Positions 7,500-15,966 of a DNA stretch of 64,000 nt are shown one piece after another. The position numbers were made by a program, and so were the translations under genes. Location of the stretch: positions 434,001 to 498,000 of the forward strand of contig NZ_JANAIE010000001.1 of NCBI RefSeq assembly GCF_029664245.1. Reading direction: 5' to 3'. Under the pieces are notes generated by a model. That model ran no database searches, had not been told where the DNA came from, and saw nothing but the letters and a program-made list of their open reading frames with translations. Position 1 is the first letter of the stretch. Every line of letters starts with the position of its first letter. Origin of the DNA: Profundicola chukchiensis. Its GTDB lineage: Bacteria; Bacteroidota; Bacteroidia; Flavobacteriales; Weeksellaceae.

Positions 7500-7827
7500 A
7501 TTAAACATTTACATCTCGACCACCCATAAGAATTTCATTTGATTGAGTGTAATTGAATGAAACTGAATAATAAAAGAATAAAATTATATGGACACAATAT
7601 TTTGGATATGCGTAAAAATAATGCAAGTAATGAGTGACTTTTTAGGAATCACCTACCAACAATTAAATGTTATATTATTTGTCATAATTCATCCATTAAT
7701 CACGATTATATTATTTCTAAAATACATGAAGTATAAACATCGCTGGAAAAAGAGTCTTGCTAGAGATAAAGTTAACAGCTAATGTCGTCTTCAGTGTATT
7801 GTTATTGATGATCTTTTCACGAATTCT
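7464..7827 (+). repeat. Direct repeat, copy 1 (about 365 bp, contains a 64-codon gene)
   Basis: This segment matches 9236-9604 nearly base for base, with a few substitutions and a short indel near the left edge (CATTGTATT then AAAAGAACC here; TTTAATTAAAAG in copy 2). The match starts at TACCCAA and ends at CACGAATTCT. It carries the small membrane protein gene and about 120 bp upstream. The two copies lie in the same orientation 1.8 kb apart. Confidence 0.9.
7588..7782 (+). CDS. 64-residue membrane protein, copy 1
   Basis: A short protein with one clear hydrophobic helix (about residues 27-46, LNVILFVIIHPLITIILFL) and a basic tail (KYKHRWKKSL), which predicts the C-terminus on the cytoplasmic side. 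It is nearly identical to the product at 9365. Most base changes in the body are silent (GTA/GTT, ATC/ATT, CGC/CGT). Only the last residues differ in sequence (ARDKVNS against AKDKVSN). Small proteins with an FLGxTYxxLNV...IHP motif recur in Flavobacteriia, as I recall. Function unknown; a toxin-like or accessory membrane role is speculation. Confidence 0.7.
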   Translation: MDTIFWICVKIMQVMSDFLGITYQQLNVILFVIIHPLITIILFLKYMKYKHRWKKSLARDKVNS

Positions 7828-7952
7828 AATGAGTAATATAAGCAGATTTTCTATCTGTGATTTATTTGTTAAATTTAGCACTAAACGTCTCTAATAAACA
7901 TACATATGCGTAACCAATAATTTGAAACAAACTCTAATTAAAATTTAATCGA

Positions 7953-8615
7953 ATGAAAATAAAATTTTTACTAATAGGAATCGGATTATTTACACTTTCT
8001 GGATGTGGAGCATTTATGAACAAAAACATGAATCCCTACTATTTTGGAATGAAAACTATTGATCCACAAGTTTACAAAAAAAGCAAAAACGTGAAATTGT
8101 ATAAATACAAAGAAAGTAGTGTCAAGTATTTATTAAAACAAGGATATGTAGTTAAGGCAACATCCGCTTTTAGAGAAAGAAACGTCCATTTATCTTGGGC
8201 TGAATTGGCGGCAAAACAAATGGGAGCCACCGTAATGTTAGCTGACAGAGAGTATGTTGGCACCGTATCTGGAAGAAGAAAATTAGCTTGGACAGTTCCT
8301 GGAGACACTTACAGAATTACATCAAAGACTAATGGGGTTGTCACAAATACAACGATTCAAGGCCCGGACAAGTTGCAGGTTACAGCAGTTCCATATCAAA
8401 ATCATTATTATGACCAATATGCTGTTTTTATGGTAAAAAAATATTATTGGACAATTTCTGATGTGCCTTATTATAGTGATAAAAAACTTCAAAATATTGC
8501 TGGTTACATTAATGCAGGCGAATGGTTTATACTTTCCGAAAAAAAAGGTAAATACCGCAAATTGATTTATAATAACAAATTCGTTTATATTGACAAGAAA
8601 GTTCAAATTTTCTAA
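7953..8615 (+). CDS. Predicted lipoprotein with possible SH3-like C-terminal region
   Basis: 220 residues with a signal sequence and lipobox (LFTLSGC, Cys at 19). The middle part has a GYVVKATSAFRERNVHL segment followed by a small beta region. The last 60 residues (DVPYYSDKKLQNIAGYINAGEWFILSEKKGKYRKL in two blocks) look like a bacterial SH3 repeat, which often binds cell-wall peptides. The SH3 reading rests on the pattern alone. It lies between the two copies of the 365-bp repeat. No enzyme motif was seen. Confidence 0.65.
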   Translation: MKIKFLLIGIGLFTLSGCGAFMNKNMNPYYFGMKTIDPQVYKKSKNVKLYKYKESSVKYLLKQGYVVKATSAFRERNVHLSWAELAAKQMGATVMLADREYVGTVSGRRKLAWTVPGDTYRITSKTNGVVTNTTIQGPDKLQVTAVPYQNHYYDQYAVFMVKKYYWTISDVPYYSDKKLQNIAGYINAGEWFILSEKKGKYRKLIYNNKFVYIDKKVQIF

Positions 8616-8634
8616 AAAACACTATTGTAAGAAT

Positions 8635-9115
8635 ATGGAATATTTTAAAATTTATGGTTTAAAAAAAACTTATTACGATATTAAAAACGAAACCAATTCT
8701 GACTCTAAATTGAAAAAATGCATATTTCCAAGCATTTTCAAATTCAAGTTAGGTAAATAACGGCTATTTAGTTGCGTTTGAATTTAGCGACAATTTATCG
8801 GACGAATTGAAGCGACTTAATCAATCATTTGGAATTGGAATTATTAAATCGAATTCAAATCCTTGTCAAAACAAAATTTTATTTCCAGCAAATTATCGGA
8901 ATTTAGATTTAAAAACAATCGATAAACTTTGTAAAATACCATAAAGAAATTGAACAATTCATTGAATATACAGACATATTAATGACTGCTCATGAGCAAT
9001 ATTACAAATCCAAAGAAAAGAAAAGATACTAGATGAGTTCTAAGGAGATTATTTAGAAAATGCTACTGAAATTGAGAAATATTGTAAAAAACAAAATATA
9101 TTAAATGGAGAATAA
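8635..9115 (+). pseudogene. Remnant of an HrgA-like (COG2958-type) protein
   Basis: Starts at ATG 8635 (MEYFKIYGLKKTYYDIKNE) and breaks at a stop after LGK near 8758. A one-base shift then restores NNGYLVAFEFSDNLSDELK, SFGIGIIKSNSNP and LDLKTIDKLCKIP. Another shift gives HKEIEQFIEYTDILMTAHE, and a third gives GDYLENATEIEKYCKKQN up to TAA 9113-9115. Read together this is one protein with at least three lesions. The GYLVAFEFS and GIGII segments resemble the C-terminal domain of HrgA-type proteins, often found beside restriction-modification genes. The family name is from memory. Confidence 0.65.
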
Positions 9116-9117
9116 TG

Positions 9118-9245
9118 CATTAGCCATTACTTGGATATAAGCAAAGGTTTGCTCTCGCATTATTCTGAAAATCCTATTGGTTTTTCTGTTTGGTGAATAG
9201 TTGCAAAGTTAACTGCTTATCCCAGCAACAAACCATACCCAATCC
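9118..9245 (+). repeat. attC-like imperfect inverted repeat, site H
   Basis: The left arm TTGGATATAAGCAAAGGTTT, followed by GCTCTCGC, pairs loosely with the right arm AGCAACAAACCATACCCAATCC (9224-9245). An inner hairpin GAAAATCC TATT GGTTTTTC (9169-9188) parallels the inner hairpin of site A. The TTGCTCTCGC segment aligns with TTGTTCTCGC in site A. The right end lacks a clear core triplet. It lies between the HrgA-like remnant and the second copy of the small membrane gene. Confidence 0.45.
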
Positions 9246-9604
9246 ATTGTATTTAATTAAAAGAACCAAAACCTGAATTAAACATTTACATCTCGACCAC
9301 CCATAAGAAATTCATTTGATTGAGTGTAATTGAATGAAACTGAATAATAAAAGAATAAATTTATATGGACACAATATTTTGGATATGCGTAAAAATAATG
9401 CAAGTTATGAGTGACTTTTTAGGAATCACCTACCAACAATTAAATGTTATATTATTTGTCATAATTCATCCATTAATTACGATTATATTATTTCTAAAAT
9501 ACATGAAGTATAAACATCGTTGGAAAAAGAGTCTTGCTAAAGATAAAGTTAGCAACTAATGTCGTTTACAGTTTATTGTTATTGATGATCTTTTCACGAA
9601 TTCT
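9236..9604 (+). repeat. Direct repeat, copy 2
   Basis: Matches 7464-7827 closely (see that entry). Its left edge coincides with the right arm of attC-like site H. Beyond the right edge only weak similarity persists (CTATCTGT and a T-rich stretch in both copies), which suggests an older, longer duplication that has decayed. Confidence 0.9.
9365..9559 (+). CDS. 64-residue membrane protein, copy 2
   Basis: Same length and topology as the product at 7588: an N-terminal amphipathic part, one membrane helix and a basic cytoplasmic tail. The two proteins are identical up to residue 59. The tail differs at three positions. The mainly silent changes point to selection on the protein since duplication, or to a very recent copy. 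The gene sits alone between attC-like site H and an unrelated lipoprotein gene. Function unknown. Confidence 0.7.
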   Translation: MDTIFWICVKIMQVMSDFLGITYQQLNVILFVIIHPLITIILFLKYMKYKHRWKKSLAKDKVSN

Positions 9605-9737
9605 GATTGCATTCAACCTGAAGAAATTCGCTCCTCTATTTAACTTAGCTCCTATCTGTTAGATTATTTTTATTAATTTAGTTACTTTATCACACAGCTC
9701 TCGTTCTAAGCAATGTAGACAGTAAAAACTTTTAAAC

Positions 9738-10337
9738 ATGATGAAAAGTTTACTACAAATTTTATTGATAATTATATTATCTGGATGTTCCTCCTCCAAT
9801 AATGTAAAAAGTATAGAAAGTAACTCACCTAATAGCTGGATTAACCAAGAAGCACCTAGCTATACAATAGAAAACTCGGATGGTTCAAAATCTAAGATTA
9901 AGAGCCATTTTATAAGTACCTTAAACGTAGATGATTATGAAACTCTTAAAAATCACTTGAACCATATTTATGATAATAAGATAGACTTTGGTGAGCATAT
10001 AATTATCAATTTCATAGACAATGACCCCAAAAAACATATAGATTCTTATCAAGTTCCTTGGGATATATTTTATGGAAACATCAAAAAAGATTTAGCGAAA
10101 CTAGGAAAGTTAAACCATTTTTGGATCATCAACCCTAGAGTCAGAAACTTAAACTATTATCATGATGATAAAATTCAATGGATTCAAGATAAAGATGATG
10201 TTTTAAGAAAATTGTTTTTCGAATATAATGGTTTGAATGGTGGTTTTGTGATAATTAAACCCAATGCTAATTATTTTATTAAGGTTGGTGAATATAGAAA
10301 ATCTGATATTTTAGAAGCCTTTAAAGAGTTTAAATAA
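9738..10337 (+). CDS. Predicted lipoprotein of unknown function
   Basis: 199 residues starting with two Met codons. The signal sequence ends in a lipobox (IILSGC), followed by a Ser/Asn-rich linker. The mature part contains HIIINFIDND and a C-terminal GGFVIIKPNANYFIKVGEYRKSDILEAFKEF. The alternation of strands and helices, ending in an ...IxxAFKEF helix, could be a thioredoxin-like fold, but no CxxC is present. Expected at a membrane facing the periplasm. No family was recognised with confidence. Confidence 0.65.
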   Translation: MMKSLLQILLIIILSGCSSSNNVKSIESNSPNSWINQEAPSYTIENSDGSKSKIKSHFISTLNVDDYETLKNHLNHIYDNKIDFGEHIIINFIDNDPKKHIDSYQVPWDIFYGNIKKDLAKLGKLNHFWIINPRVRNLNYYHDDKIQWIQDKDDVLRKLFFEYNGLNGGFVIIKPNANYFIKVGEYRKSDILEAFKEFK

Positions 10338-10482
10338 ATACTAGATAGAAAAATTACTTCTCACAAATCACATGACTTATAAAGTTTTAGTTTCTATTCA
10401 TTATATAATATGCTAAAGTCAGGTAACAAAGACATAATGAAGAGCTCAATGATGATTTAATTAAACTTCATTCCAAAATTCT

Positions 10483-11025
10483 ATGACTATATCAGATTTA
10501 ACAGAAACTAAAACCGTTAGACGGCCTTATACGGATAAGTTTGGTAATCGCAAAATGGGTGTACAAGAATTTGAAGTAAAATATAATTATGAAATTGAGA
10601 ATCATTTATTTAGAATCTTAGCGAAAATCATAGATCTAGCACTGGTCGCTTTTTCTATGCACTTCATGGTTTTAAACGAAATAATCAACTCTAATTCAAT
10701 TATTTACACTTTCCCGGTTTGTTTTATTTTATACAACGCAATTATGGAATCAATGCTAGGATCATCCATAGGAAAACTTCTATTTAATATTGCCGTTGTG
10801 AATGAAAAGGCTGAAAATTTATCCTTCGTCAAATCTTTACAAAGAAATATTTTAAGTTTTCTATTTATTTTATTCCATGTCATAAGTCATATAGGTCTAC
10901 ACCATTTTTGGGAATACCTTGATAAAAAATATCTTGACTACAACATCTATATCATCGCACGAAACAAAAGAAAAGAAATAAAACAAATGCTACATCAGCA
11001 TCTTCCGGCAAAACTAGATAAATAG
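10483..11025 (+). CDS. RDD-domain membrane protein
   Basis: 180 residues. The RDD fold is recognisable: RILAKIIDLALVAF (Arg and Asp of the motif at about residues 46-53), a second helix (about 80-95), then the conserved segment ESMLGSSIGKLLFNIAVVNE and SFVKSLQRNIL before the last helix near 125-140. RDD proteins are inner-membrane proteins sometimes linked to solute or Na+/H+ transport. The N-terminal 35 residues are charged and cytoplasmic. There is no operon partner, since the neighbours are 90-150 bp away. Specific function unknown. Confidence 0.75.
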   Translation: MTISDLTETKTVRRPYTDKFGNRKMGVQEFEVKYNYEIENHLFRILAKIIDLALVAFSMHFMVLNEIINSNSIIYTFPVCFILYNAIMESMLGSSIGKLLFNIAVVNEKAENLSFVKSLQRNILSFLFILFHVISHIGLHHFWEYLDKKYLDYNIYIIARNKRKEIKQMLHQHLPAKLDK

Positions 11026-11116
11026 TCAATTTTCAAATATATTTTTACTACCAACAATAAATTACTAGCAATCCCGCTGTATCTTTAATCTTCTAAAAAC
11101 TTTAAACCCTTGGCTC

Positions 11117-11494
11117 ATGAAATCTAATAAAGAATTGGTAACAGCATTTGCAAAAACCTGGAATAACCTTGACTCATCATTCATTCGTGATATATTAGAT
11201 CCAGATTTTCATTACGCTTCTCAATGGGTGTTAGATGAAATTAAAAACAAAGAGGATTATCTAACTTATTTAGATAAAAAATTACGAGCTATTTCAAATT
11301 CCGGTACTCGTTTGGTAGCTGAGTTGGGTGAACATGAAAATAAATATTGCTTGGTACTTAATCAGATTCAGAATGGGCGTGCTAATAAAGTTACTTTTCT
11401 AATTGAAACCAAGGACGGAAAGATTCTAAGGGCAGATACTTGCATGATACCTGATCCAAAGGAAATTAAAATGTTAAACATCATTCCTAAATAA
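11117..11494 (+). CDS. SnoaL/NTF2-like small protein
   Basis: 125 residues, cytoplasmic, no signal sequence. The pattern LVTAFAKTWNNLDSSFIRDILDPDFHYASQWV, split over an N-terminal helix and first strand, followed by mixed strands, is typical of the cone-shaped NTF2/SnoaL fold. The fold serves many roles, from small-molecule isomerisation to dimerisation, and no catalytic set is obvious. The gene ends six bases before the next one, so the pair is probably co-transcribed. The fold call is moderate; function unknown. Confidence 0.6.
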   Translation: MKSNKELVTAFAKTWNNLDSSFIRDILDPDFHYASQWVLDEIKNKEDYLTYLDKKLRAISNSGTRLVAELGEHENKYCLVLNQIQNGRANKVTFLIETKDGKILRADTCMIPDPKEIKMLNIIPK

Positions 11495-11500
11495 AAATAT

Positions 11501-12493
11501 ATGTGGTTTGAACAGCTAACTGGATTCAAAGAAGAATCGCCCGAAAATGTAAGAAATAAGATAGAGCTTAATGGAAACGAAATGATTTCTCTGGTGAATG
11601 AGCGTCGTTTTGTTTTTGGCCAATTAGAGATTCCCAGCCTAGCTGAACTCAAAGCTTTAACTCATAAGATCGATGCTTTTGATGACCAAATTAAAGTTTC
11701 TGAAATCGTTGCCAATGTTCAAGAGTTGCATCGACAACCCGAAAACGCAAATGCATTATTTCAGGCGGCTTCTCAGTTCAATCTCCTTGAAATGATAAGT
11801 CCATCAGTGACACCAGAAGAGGGAATTGCAAGGTATGAATATGACCGAACGCAAGGCCCAGCATGTGCGATTTCATGTGGAGCGGGAACCATTTATAGAA
11901 ATTATTTTGTTGAAGTCAATGGACAAATTGGACAGACCGAAGATAATCAAATAGATTGCTTAGACTTAATAGGTTAATCTTTGGGAAATCATAATTCAGA
12001 GCTATGGACAATGAAAAATGGCTATACTTTAATAGATCCAAAGGGCCTAAAATCCATCAATGAAAAGCTAGCTAGCTTGTCACAACTTGAAAGAGAAGAC
12101 TTGAAGGATAAGCTAAAAACGGGTATACAATGGAATACAGATGTTACCCTACCCGACGCGCAACACCAAGTTTCTCAGATATATTGTTCAGCGCTGCCTG
12201 TAGCTTATAATCACAACATAGAAACTTCTCATTGGGAAGCTTTTTCGAGGATAATTTTAGAGGCAACCTATGAATCCACAATTTTGGCAGCTATTTTAAA
12301 TATGGAAAAAAATAAATCTAATAAAGTTTATCTGACCTTAGTGGGTGGCGGTGCATTCGGCAACGAAGAGCAATGGATTTTAGAATCTCTGCAAAAAGTA
12401 ATTAGAAAGTATAAAAACCTGCCTTTAAATGTTAAGATAGTGAGTTATGGTCGTTCTAATCCAAATTTAGTGCGCTGTATTGATGATATTTAA
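11501..12493 (+). pseudogene. Conserved cytoplasmic protein split by one in-frame stop
   Basis: A single frame from ATG 11501 to the stop at 12491-12493 is interrupted only by TAA at 11975-11977. Up to the stop it reads ...QTEDNQIDCLDLIG, then continues in the same frame with SLGNHNSELWTMKNGY. The full protein would be 330 residues. As I recall, an uninterrupted homologue with these motifs (GPACAISCGAGTIYRNYF; IQWNTDV; LVGGGAFGNEEQWI) occurs in Bacteroidota, with Lys at the stop position, so AAA to TAA is the simplest cause. The GGGAFGN segment resembles a phosphate- or nucleotide-binding loop. A TTG at 11981 could restart the second half. Function unknown. Confidence 0.75.
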
Positions 12494-12669
12494 GCTTTTT
12501 TTGATTTAAAAGGAAAATGCTTACTTATCGATATATTTTCCCTCACTCAATTGATTGAGTTTTAATATAATTCAGTACTTTTAAGTCAGAATTCTAGGTA
12601 GTAAATTGGCAATTTATAGATTAACTATTTATCAAAAGAGTTATAGCTACCAGTCTAAAACAAAAACAC

Positions 12670-13404
12670 ATGCTCAACCATATTCAAAAATTGATATTTC
12701 TCTTAGTTTTGATACTTGTTGGATGTAAGACTGAAGTAAAACCCCATGAAATTCAACCTCAATCTAGCATCCAAACATCTTGTGATAGAGCAAAATTAGA
12801 TGCTAAAACTTCCTTTGAAAACGAAAATTATACATTCACTATTTATGGATTGAATTTAAGTTCATTAAAAAAACAATATCAATATAAATCACTTTACGAT
12901 AGTATTTTGCTAAGCGATTACAAAATAAAATATAAGCAGGGTGGTTGTGTTATAAGCGATTATACGACTTGCTATGAAAAGGAGTTAAAAAGATATGTTG
13001 AAAACAAATATGGTAAAGACTACTTATCTATCGCTAAATCTAAAGCTCTAACTATTTACAGTAAAACCGAAGAATACAAAACAAAGGTATTACCTCTTTT
13101 AAAACGCGATACAATTTTTAACGCTATTGAGCCCTCAGAGTACAATAAAAGAGTAAATAGATCAGAAACGATTACTCACTTTATCAAAAACAAGCTCGGT
13201 GAAGAAATCTCTAATTCTAAAATTTCATTTCAATATATTTTATATAAAAATGGTGAAATTGAAATTATTAAGTTTTATTCCCCAGAGAACATTAAAGAAC
13301 AAGAAAAGATAAAAACTGCTTTAGAAAACCTACCTCAACTTGATCCTGCATACTTTTTTACAGAACCTGTCAACAGCTATCAAAATTATCGTTTAAAAAA
13401 TTAA
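12670..13404 (+). CDS. Predicted lipoprotein with possible TonB-like C-terminus
   Basis: 244 residues. The signal peptide ends in a lipobox (LILVGC, Cys at 19). The C-terminal 65 residues (ISFQYILYKNGEIEIIKFY, then EKIKTALENLPQL and PVNSYQNYRL) follow the strand-helix-strand order of the TonB C-terminal domain common in Bacteroidota lipoproteins. The usual Pro-rich spanning region is missing, so this is not a canonical TonB. A paired-Cys region lies at about residues 96-105 (GGCVISDYTTC). It stands alone. Function unknown; the TonB-like reading is tentative. Confidence 0.6.
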   Translation: MLNHIQKLIFLLVLILVGCKTEVKPHEIQPQSSIQTSCDRAKLDAKTSFENENYTFTIYGLNLSSLKKQYQYKSLYDSILLSDYKIKYKQGGCVISDYTTCYEKELKRYVENKYGKDYLSIAKSKALTIYSKTEEYKTKVLPLLKRDTIFNAIEPSEYNKRVNRSETITHFIKNKLGEEISNSKISFQYILYKNGEIEIIKFYSPENIKEQEKIKTALENLPQLDPAYFFTEPVNSYQNYRLKN

Positions 13405-13539
13405 ATTCTCAATATTTTATTCCAAAATTGAATTCACTCTTTTAAATTATTTCTTCGATTATATTGAAATTTCTAAAAGCAAATAACAATAAAACCGATT
13501 TTTAATCAGACATTTGACTCAACACTCAACTTTTATCAA

Positions 13540-14205
13540 ATGGAAGAAACGATTAAAACCCTGGTCTATATTCACGCTTTTTTTGGTGGAATTGGACTTA
13601 TCTCCGGACTTGGTAGTATTGTCGTTAAAAAAGGGAATTCTTCTCATAAAAAGTTAGGTAAACTTTTCACCTATGCTATGGTCATTAGCTCATTGATATC
13701 TCTTATTGTCGCTAGAATGCCAAATCACGAAAATCTCTTTCTGTTTCTGATTGGAATATTTACCATTTATATGGTTTTAGCAGGAAATAGAGCTTTAACC
13801 TTTAAAAATAAAGCTAAAACTAAAGCTGATCTATTAGATAAAAGCATTTCGGGAACTATGTTTATTGCTTCTATCCTAATGATTATCCTTGGGGTTGTGG
13901 GAATGATTCAAAAAGTTGACAATTCAATTCTGTATTTATTTTTTGGAGCTTTTGGAAGTTTCATGACGTTTAAAGATTTTCAAACTTTCAAAAACTTCAG
14001 ACAAAAGAAAAACGCTTGGTTAATTAGTCATGTAGGACGAATGATAGGAGCTTTAATTGCTTCGTTTACGGCCTTTTTAGTTGCTGGACTACATATTGGG
14101 ACTACTGCTGTTTGGATTCTTCCTACTGTTTTAGGAACAGTTTATATTATTTATTGGAATAGAAAATTAAAATCTAAAAAGGTTTTAAAAAGCATTAAAC
14201 TTTAA
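13540..14205 (+). CDS. DUF2306-like polytopic membrane protein
   Basis: 221 residues with about seven hydrophobic helices. It opens with LVYIHAFFGGIGLISGL and continues with SHKKLGKLFTYAMV, then late ISHVGRMIGALIA. Conserved His residues in the first helix (IHAFFGG) and near the sixth (SHVGRM) resemble the DUF2306 family of small Bacteroidota membrane proteins, in which His pairs could bind heme or a metal. That link is from pattern only. No operon partner. The ATG at 13540 follows an AT-rich leader. Confidence 0.65.
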   Translation: MEETIKTLVYIHAFFGGIGLISGLGSIVVKKGNSSHKKLGKLFTYAMVISSLISLIVARMPNHENLFLFLIGIFTIYMVLAGNRALTFKNKAKTKADLLDKSISGTMFIASILMIILGVVGMIQKVDNSILYLFFGAFGSFMTFKDFQTFKNFRQKKNAWLISHVGRMIGALIASFTAFLVAGLHIGTTAVWILPTVLGTVYIIYWNRKLKSKKVLKSIKL

Positions 14206-14385
14206 ATTCTAAGTACGCTATTAATATGGATTAGAGTGGACATCTCTATCTTTTCAATTAATTATTCAAACCATATCCGAACTATCATCAAGCAATAGAA
14301 TTTCTTAAATTTTGAAAGCTTCCGATAATTTTTATCTTTAAATGAATTGAAATCTTTAACAGATTTCTAAAATCAAATTAGAGAT

Positions 14386-15822
14386 ATGAGTTGGATAGAT
14401 ATATGCATTTTTGTGGTTTATATGTTAACCATGCTGGGCGTAGGCTTTTATTTTATGAAGCGAAATGCTAACCACGAGGATTATTATGTAGGCGGAAGAA
14501 GTATCGGACCATGGTATATAGGACTTTCTGTGGTAGCTACAGATGTGGGCGGTGGTTTTTCTATAGGACTAGGAGGTCTTGGTTTTGTTATGGGACTCTC
14601 TGGTTCTTGGATGTTATTTACGGGCTTGTTAGGTGCATGGTTGGCTGCTGTGGTGTTGATTCCGAGAGTAAAGGGCGATAGTGCCTTTGCGAAATTCTTT
14701 ACTTTTCCTCAAATTATTAATCATCTATACAACTCCTCCACTGCTAAAGTGGCTGCCATCATTTGCTTTATTGGATATCTAGGCTTTGCTTCATCCCAAC
14801 TTTTAGCAGGAGCTAAGTTAGCTTCCGGGACCTTTCCATCTCTAAATTTATCCTATGCCTTATTGGTGATGGGCGCTGTGGCTGTAATTTATACCGTAAT
14901 GGGAGGTTTAAAAGCCGTAATTTATACCGATACGATTCAGTGGATTATTTTACTCGCAGGATTAATCTTCATAGGGATTCCGATGTCCTATAATTATGTT
15001 GGTGGTTGGGAAGGCATCCACACTACTCTACCCCCAGAGTTTTTTAGTTTTACTAATCTTAGTTGGCAAGATTTTGTGAATTGGGCTATTACAATTATTC
15101 CGATTTGGTTTGTGGGAATGACATTATACCAAAGAATATTTGCAGCAAGGGATGTGAAATCGGCTAAAAAAGCTTGGTTTATTGCAGGAATATTCGAGTG
15201 GCCTATTATGGCTATTTTGGGTGTTTCACTAGGATTACTATCTAGAGTTGCGGTTGAACAAGGAGCGCTATCTGGTTTTACAGGAGAAATGGACCCAGAA
15301 ATGGGCTTACCGGTATTATTGAGCCAAATACTGCCCGTTGGGATTTTAGGCTTAATGATGTCTGCTTATTTCTCTGCCGTTCTATCTACAGCAGATTCAT
15401 GTTTAATGGCAGCTTCTGGAAACTTAACAACTGATTTATTAGGTAACTTTTTTAAAGGTAAATCTCTCAAACTTGAGATGAGAATCAGTCAGTTGCTAAC
15501 CTTGGGAATTGGTATTATTGCTATTATCATCGCCTGGCAAATGACAGAAGTATTAAGTTTAATGCTCTACTCTTACGCTTTTATGGTTTCTGGATTATTA
15601 GTACCCGTGGTTGCCGGTTTATTCTTTGGTCAAACCAACGCAACAGCTGCCACCGCTTCTATGGTTGTTGGTGGAAGTACCACGGCTGGTTTAATTGTTT
15701 CAGGGATATCTCTACCCTTAGGACTTGATGCAAATTTATTTGGTCTAACTGCTTCCTTAATCATCTTTTTATCCATCATTTACTTTCAAAACAAAGATCA
15801 AAAGCTTTCAGCGGATGTGTGA
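14386..15822 (+). CDS. Sodium:solute symporter (SSS/SLC5 family)
   Basis: 478 residues with about 13 membrane helices. The family signature EDYYVGGRSIGPWYIGLSVV lies near residues 31-50, preceded by a first helix containing MLGVGFYFMKR. Later landmarks are GGLKAVIYTDTIQWIILL (about 173-190) and SAVLSTADSCLMAASGNLTTDL (about 328-349), the conserved segment that carries Na2-site serines. It couples Na+ influx to uptake of a small solute. Sub-families cannot be told from sequence by eye. No linked enzyme hints at the substrate. Confidence 0.9.
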   Translation: MSWIDICIFVVYMLTMLGVGFYFMKRNANHEDYYVGGRSIGPWYIGLSVVATDVGGGFSIGLGGLGFVMGLSGSWMLFTGLLGAWLAAVVLIPRVKGDSAFAKFFTFPQIINHLYNSSTAKVAAIICFIGYLGFASSQLLAGAKLASGTFPSLNLSYALLVMGAVAVIYTVMGGLKAVIYTDTIQWIILLAGLIFIGIPMSYNYVGGWEGIHTTLPPEFFSFTNLSWQDFVNWAITIIPIWFVGMTLYQRIFAARDVKSAKKAWFIAGIFEWPIMAILGVSLGLLSRVAVEQGALSGFTGEMDPEMGLPVLLSQILPVGILGLMMSAYFSAVLSTADSCLMAASGNLTTDLLGNFFKGKSLKLEMRISQLLTLGIGIIAIIIAWQMTEVLSLMLYSYAFMVSGLLVPVVAGLFFGQTNATAATASMVVGGSTTAGLIVSGISLPLGLDANLFGLTASLIIFLSIIYFQNKDQKLSADV

Positions 15823-15966
15823 ATGAAGTATTTACATTGATAATCAAAAATTATAAAATATCTATTTCAAACTTTCCTATATTTAAAGTTTAAAATCAGA
15901 AAAGCTATCTAGGCAAAACCAGAAGGGAGTTTAGTTGGCTGTTTTATAAAGGTTAGAATATTTTTT

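Noticed and set aside
3039-9604. CRISPR array as an explanation for the repeated spacers
   Set aside because: The repeats are long, imperfect, inverted and separated by genes; no short direct repeats or cas genes were seen.
11978-12493. Second half of the split gene as an independent gene from TTG 11981
   Set aside because: It is in the same frame as the upstream half, and both halves match one recalled protein; a separate gene is less likely than a nonsense mutation.
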